Positions 5,774 through 9,160 of a stretch of DNA of 9,160 bases are shown piece by piece. The notes below the pieces were generated by a model. It saw nothing but the letters and a program-made list of their open reading frames with translations. It did no database searches and was not told where the DNA came from. Source of the DNA: Bryobacterales bacterium (GTDB lineage Bacteria; Acidobacteriota; Terriglobia; Bryobacterales; Bryobacteraceae); NCBI GenBank assembly GCA_025462985.1, contig JAOAPP010000707.1:1-9160 (forward strand), read 5' to 3'. Position 1 is the first letter of the stretch, and the number at the start of each line of letters is the position of its first letter. The position numbers and the translations under genes are program-made.

Positions 5774-8448
5774 ATGCGACGCCGAATCTGTTCTGCCTCG
5801 ATCTGCTCTGCCTTGGTGCTGTCCATCTGCTCCATCTTGCAGGCCGCTCGCCCCCCCTGATTGATCGCGATGCATTCTTCGGCGAAATCAAAATCACCGC
5901 CGCGCAGATCTCGCCCGACGGCAAGTACGTCTCCTTCCTGAAACCCTATAAAGGAACCCGCAACATTTGGGTGAAAAAAGCAGGCGAACCCTTCTCTGCC
6001 GCCAAGCCGATGAGCGCGGAAACGAAGCGTCCGGTCCCCGTCTACTTCTGGAGCCGCGACAGCCGCTATCTCTTCTACGCCCAGGATCAAGCAGGCGACG
6101 AGAACTATACCGTATTTGCACTCGACCCTACGGCCGCTCCGGCCGCTGGCTCCGAAGTGCCTCCGGTTCGAAATATCACCGACGCGAAAGGAGCACGCGC
6201 CGCGATCTACTCGCTTCCCAAGAGCGATCCGAACACCATGTACATCGGGCTGAACGATCGCGATAAAGCCTGGCACGATCTTTACAAGCTAGACATCGCA
6301 TCCGGAAAACGCACGCTGCTCCGAAAGAACACCGATCGCGTCGCCCAGTGGGTCTTCGACAACAAAGGCGACCTGCGGCTTGCGATGCGAACCGATGACA
6401 AAGGCAATACGGAGATTCTGCGCGTCGATGCCGCACAGTTCACCCCTATTTATTCCTGCGATGTGCTCGAAAGCTGTGACCCCATTCACTTTGATGCTGC
6501 CAATCAGAAGGCATATCTTATGACCAATAAAGGCCCCGAGGCCGATCTCAGCGAGCTGCAGTTACTCGACCCCGCGACCGGCGCTACGTCCTTAGTGGAG
6601 CGGGACCCTCTCAAGCGGGTCGATCTGCGAAACGCCATATTCTCAGATGCCACCGACCAGTTACTCGGAACTGTCTATGATGACGACCGCGAGCGTGTGT
6701 ATTGGAAAGACAAAACCTACGAAGCCGATTACAAGTGGCTGCAATCCAGGCTCCCCGGCATGCAGTTCGACTTCGCCTCCCACACCGAAGACGAAAACCT
6801 GTGGGTGATTTCGGCCGCCAGTGATGTCGAACCGGGCGCTGCGTACCTGTTCGATCGCAAAGCGAAGAAGCTCGAACTGCAATACCGCGTTCGAGACGAA
6901 ATTCAGCGGGATGCGCTAGCACCGATGCAGCCCCTCCGCTACAAGTCCTCCGACGGACTGGAAATCCCCGCTTACCTCACCTTGCCCAAAGGGGTTCCCG
7001 CGAAGAATCTCCCTCTTATAGTGTTCCCGCACGGTGGCCCGTGGGGGCGCGATGAGTGGGGCTATTCCACCTTCCCGCAATTCTTGGCGAACCGTGGCTA
7101 TGCCGTACTTCAGCCGAACTTCCGCGGCTCGGCTGGCTTCGGAAAGAAATTCCTCGACGCCGGTAATGGCGAGTGGGGACGCAAGATGCAGGACGACCTC
7201 ACCTGGGGCGTCAAATACTTAATCGCTCAGGGCATCGCCAATCCGAAACGAGTTGGTATTTCGGGCGGCTCTTATGGTGGTTATGCAACTTTGGCCGGCG
7301 TCGCATTCACCCCGGACGTCTATTCCGCTGCCGTCGCGATCGTCGCCCCGTCGGATCTCGTCTTTCTGCTCAAATCCATTCCGCCCTATTGGGAGGCTGC
7401 ACGAAAAATGATGTACACCAGGATGGCCGATCCCAATACTCCGGAAGGCAGGAAACTCCTCGATGCGGAATCGCCTGTCAACGCTGCCGACAAGATCAAA
7501 ACGCCGCTCATGGTCGTCCAGGGCGCCAACGATCCCCGCGTTAATAAGCGGAACTCCGATGAAATCGTCATTGCCGTTCGCAATCACAAGATCCCGGTCG
7601 AATACCTGGTCGCGCCCGATGAAGGGCACGGCTTCGCGCGCCCCATCAACAACCTCGCTATGGTCGCCTCGATGGAGCGCTTCTTCGCGAAATACCTCGA
7701 TTCCCGCTTCCAGGAATCCATGCCGGCCGACGTCTCGTCCCGCCTGAAGGAGATTACCGTGGACCCGGCGTCCGTTGAATTAGCTGCTCAGGTGGACACG
7801 TCGCAGGTCGGCCTGCCCGCTCTCGCCCGGGATCTCGTCCCCGAAATTCGCAAGTACAAGGTGACAGTTCAGGCAGGTGGGCAGACCATTCCACTGGATC
7901 TGGTCGCCGAAGTGAAAGATCAGACCGGTGCCTGGCTCGTCACCGAAACGATGACCGGTCCAATGGGCACGATGTCTGACACTGCCTTCCTTACAAAGGG
8001 AAAGCTCTCCCCGACGGAGCGCCACGTGAGGCAAGGGCCCGTGGCTATTGACCTGACCTTTTCGACGGATAAAGTCAGCGGCGTCATGGCCATGAATGGC
8101 CAGTCGAAACCCATCGCGGTCGATCTCGGTGGCCCGGTGTTCGCCGATTCGGCCGGAGCCTTCGAGTCTATCTCCGCGCTTCCCCTATCGGACGGCTACA
8201 AAACCGTCTTCCGCGATTTCGACCTCCAGAAGCAGATGCCGGATTACCAGCAACTCGCCGTGGTGGGAAGCGAAAGCGTCACTGTCCCGGCCGGCAGCTT
8301 CGAGGCCTTCAAAGTGGAGATGGTTCGTACCGACGTCCCGGACAAGCTCACGTTATGGGTCGCCAAGGACAGCCACAAAGTGCTGAAGTACGATGGCTCG
8401 CTCAGCTCGAACGGCGGAGCCGCATTGCACGGTGAGCTTCTGCAGTAA
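5774..8448 (+). CDS. secreted S9 family (prolyl oligopeptidase) serine peptidase with C-terminal extension; apparent frameshift at 5851-5857
   Basis: This is an S9 serine peptidase (dipeptidyl/acylaminoacyl peptidase type), which cleaves short peptides. Translation from the ATG at 5774 gives MRRRICSASICSALVLS and on to LQAA, a Sec signal peptide. That frame hits TGA at 5858 directly after a run of seven C's. The body continues in the -1 frame as PPLIDRDAFFG-EIKITAAQISPDGKYVSF, a normal S9 N-terminus. Joining the frames with one extra base gives 891 residues. In that numbering there is a beta-propeller at about 30-385 and an alpha/beta hydrolase at about 390-645, with nucleophile S500 (GISGGSYGGY), D587 (GANDPR) and H619 (DEGHGF). 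Ser-Asp and Asp-His spacings of 87 and 32 fit the family. From about 655 to 891 there is an extra domain ending in VTVPAGSFEAFKVE and LWVAKDSHKVLKYDGSL, similar to DUF3108-type proteins. The break may be a sequencing error, a mutation or recoding. The conserved body runs for more than 800 codons with no other break, so decay looks recent or absent. Confidence 0.88.
5786..5815 (+). repeat. two tandem 15-base units in the S9 signal-peptide coding region
   Basis: The units ATCTGTTCTGCCTCG (5786-5800) and ATCTGCTCTGCCTTG (5801-5815) differ at two positions and encode ICSAS and ICSAL. A third, looser ICSI follows near residues 18-21. The units are in frame, so a gain or loss of one would change the length of the signal-peptide hydrophobic core by five residues without breaking the frame. 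Confidence 0.7.
5851..5857 (+). other. C7 homopolymer at the S9 frame switch, followed by TGA
   Basis: Seven C's sit between CTCG and TGATTG. In the frame of the signal peptide they are read as the last base of CGC, then CCC CCC, then TGA. This is the X XXY YYZ phase expected of a -1 slippery heptamer with a stop next to it, and a one-base step back gives the S9 frame (CTG ATT GAT). The same tract is equally prone to replication slippage, transcriptional slippage and base-calling error. Confidence 0.8.
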
Positions 8449-8451
8449 GCT

Positions 8452-8961
8452 CTACGGCTGAACCGTCAACTCATTTACCACGCGCGTCACGCCGTCCAGA
8501 CTGGAAACGGCGCGCTCCGCCTGGCGCTTCTGGTCCTCAGACGAAACGGTTCCACTCAGTGTCACCACTGACCCGGACACGTCAACGTTTACCGTCGAAA
8601 CTGAGGAGAGTCCGACGTCGCTAGCCAGCTTTGCTTTCACCTTCGCCAGCATCCCGGCGTGGCTCAGCTTCGCACCAGTCTTCCGGCCCTCCTGCCGCGC
8701 CACATCCCCGGCATGATCCAGCTTCTCTCGGGCACTGCTGGTTGCACCAGTGTCTCCCGGATGCTGCCCGTCCAGCGACTTGCCGATCTTGGCGTTTAAC
8801 TCTCGTACCTTCTCTTTGGCCTCGTTCCCAAGCTTCCGGGCTGCCGTAGCGGTCTTCTCTCCCGCCTCGTCCGCTTTCTCTCGCGCTTTCTCCTGGTCCG
8901 CGTGACTGCAGCCACCAAGCACGACAATCAACCCTGTGAAAAGCACGGTAGCGAATCTCAT
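8452..8961 (-). CDS. BON-domain lipoprotein with a charged, Lys/Glu/Ala-rich linker
   Basis: This 169-residue protein begins with a lipoprotein signal whose lipobox is LGGC (15-18); the residue after C18 is Ser, which favours outer-membrane sorting in Gram-negatives. Residues about 19-65 are highly charged and helical, rich in K, E and A with spaced AREKADEAGEK-like and ARKLGNEAKEK-like segments, resembling LEA-type or coiled-coil sequence. Similar SSAREKLDHAG and VARQEGRKTGAKL segments follow to about 100. Residues about 105-167 form one BON domain, with the typical GSVVTLSGTVSSEDQKRQAE and GVTRVVNEL stretches. BON domains bind phospholipid surfaces and occur in OsmY and DolP/YraP, which protect the envelope under stress, usually with two copies; here there is one. 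It converges on the S9 gene with 3 bases between the stops. The ribosome site is weak (AGGA about 12 bases before the ATG), and no clear promoter is seen. Confidence 0.92.
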   Translation of the reverse strand: MRFATVLFTGLIVVLGGCSHADQEKAREKADEAGEKTATAARKLGNEAKEKVRELNAKIGKSLDGQHPGDTGATSSAREKLDHAGDVARQEGRKTGAKLSHAGMLAKVKAKLASDVGLSSVSTVNVDVSGSVVTLSGTVSSEDQKRQAERAVSSLDGVTRVVNELTVQP

Positions 8962-9119
8962 CGGCAGTTCGATTCCTGTCCAATGGATCCCGTTTCGCCC
9001 GACTCAGATTAATCCGTACCGCTGGTGGCCATCCCACTCCTCCGATCAGCGAGAGCAAGATCTCGTCTTTTCCACTCAGGTTATGAAGCATCCCTGCCGA
9101 TAAGGATCACAGGTTACAA
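8962..9119. other. intergenic region upstream of the BON lipoprotein gene
   Basis: About 158 bases lie between the BON gene start and a possible gene start at 9120. It should hold promoters for both. I find no convincing -35/-10 pair, operator, hairpin with a T-run or small gene on either strand. The minus-strand frame that opens near 9091 is in a different frame from the BON gene, runs through it, and has no family features. Confidence 0.5.
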
Positions 9120-9160
9120 ATGGATTCTGTACTGATAGCGAAAAAAACAATCTCGATCTG
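9120..9160 (+). CDS. possible start of an unidentified gene, cut by the window end
   Basis: An ATG at 9120 opens a frame that stays open to the end of the window, giving MDSVLIAKKTISI. AGG (9111-9113) lies 6 bases before it and AAGGA (9102-9106) further up, so a ribosome site is possible. Thirteen codons are too few to identify a family, and an open stretch of that length is expected by chance. It would be divergent from the BON gene. Confidence 0.3.
   Translation, partial: MDSVLIAKKTISI

Noticed and set aside
5704..6276. Minus-strand 190-residue open frame opposite the S9 start
   Set aside because: It is the mirror of conserved S9 coding sequence, has no ribosome site or family motif, and its composition is that of a shadow frame.
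5971..8448. GTG at 5971 as the true S9 start, giving an 825-residue cytoplasmic protein
   Set aside because: It has no good ribosome site, it falls inside the conserved NIWVKKAGE strand of the propeller, and about 40 family-like residues in the same frame lie upstream, preceded by a signal peptide in the next frame.
8621..9091. Minus-strand 156-residue open frame starting upstream of the BON gene
   Set aside because: It reads the BON gene in another frame, turning its lipobox and charged arm into Arg/Gly-rich sequence; it has no features of its own.

Overview
This window looks like ordinary chromosome from a GC-rich (by eye roughly 58-60 %) Gram-negative bacterium. It has a MurA, a lipobox-bearing BON-domain protein and two large Sec-exported peptidases. 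The pairing of a ~890-residue S9 peptidase with a ~890-residue double M16 peptidase made me think of Acidobacteriota, but that is inference from gene content and style, with no marker gene to prove it. I see no rRNA, tRNA, CRISPR array, insertion sequence or prophage gene.

Layout. (1) 1-1030, plus strand: the C-terminal half of murA (cut by the window edge), overlapping by 4 bases (ATGA) a single-domain rhodanese. (2) 952-5178, minus strand: a tightly packed run read from 5178 downwards. It holds a periplasmic M16 zinc peptidase, a 51-codon gene that resembles the AtzG/GatC-like partner of amidases, and an amidase-signature hydrolase. The last two overlap by ATGA. The end of the amidase gene runs 79 bases into the rhodanese gene on the other strand. 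(3) 5240-8448, plus strand: a cupin protein, then a secreted S9 (prolyl oligopeptidase family) peptidase with an unusual C-terminal extension. The S9 gene as written is split between two frames at a run of seven C's just after the signal peptide. (4) 8452-8961, minus strand: a BON-domain lipoprotein converging on the S9 gene with only 3 bases between the stop codons. (5) 8962-9160: about 160 bases without a clear gene, then a possible gene start at 9120 that runs off the window.

How the genes may work together. MurA makes the first committed precursor of peptidoglycan in the cytoplasm. The M16 and S9 peptidases carry export signals and should degrade peptides in the periplasm. The amidase and its small partner appear to be cytoplasmic and co-translated with the M16 peptidase, so the cluster may handle peptide or amide breakdown, but the amidase substrate cannot be read from sequence. 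The BON lipoprotein is an envelope-stress type protein.

The points most worth a second look are the S9 frame break at C7-TGA, which forms an exact slippery heptamer in the right phase, the very short AtzG-like gene, and the extra C-terminal domain on the S9 peptidase. I do not see a clearly new multi-gene system.
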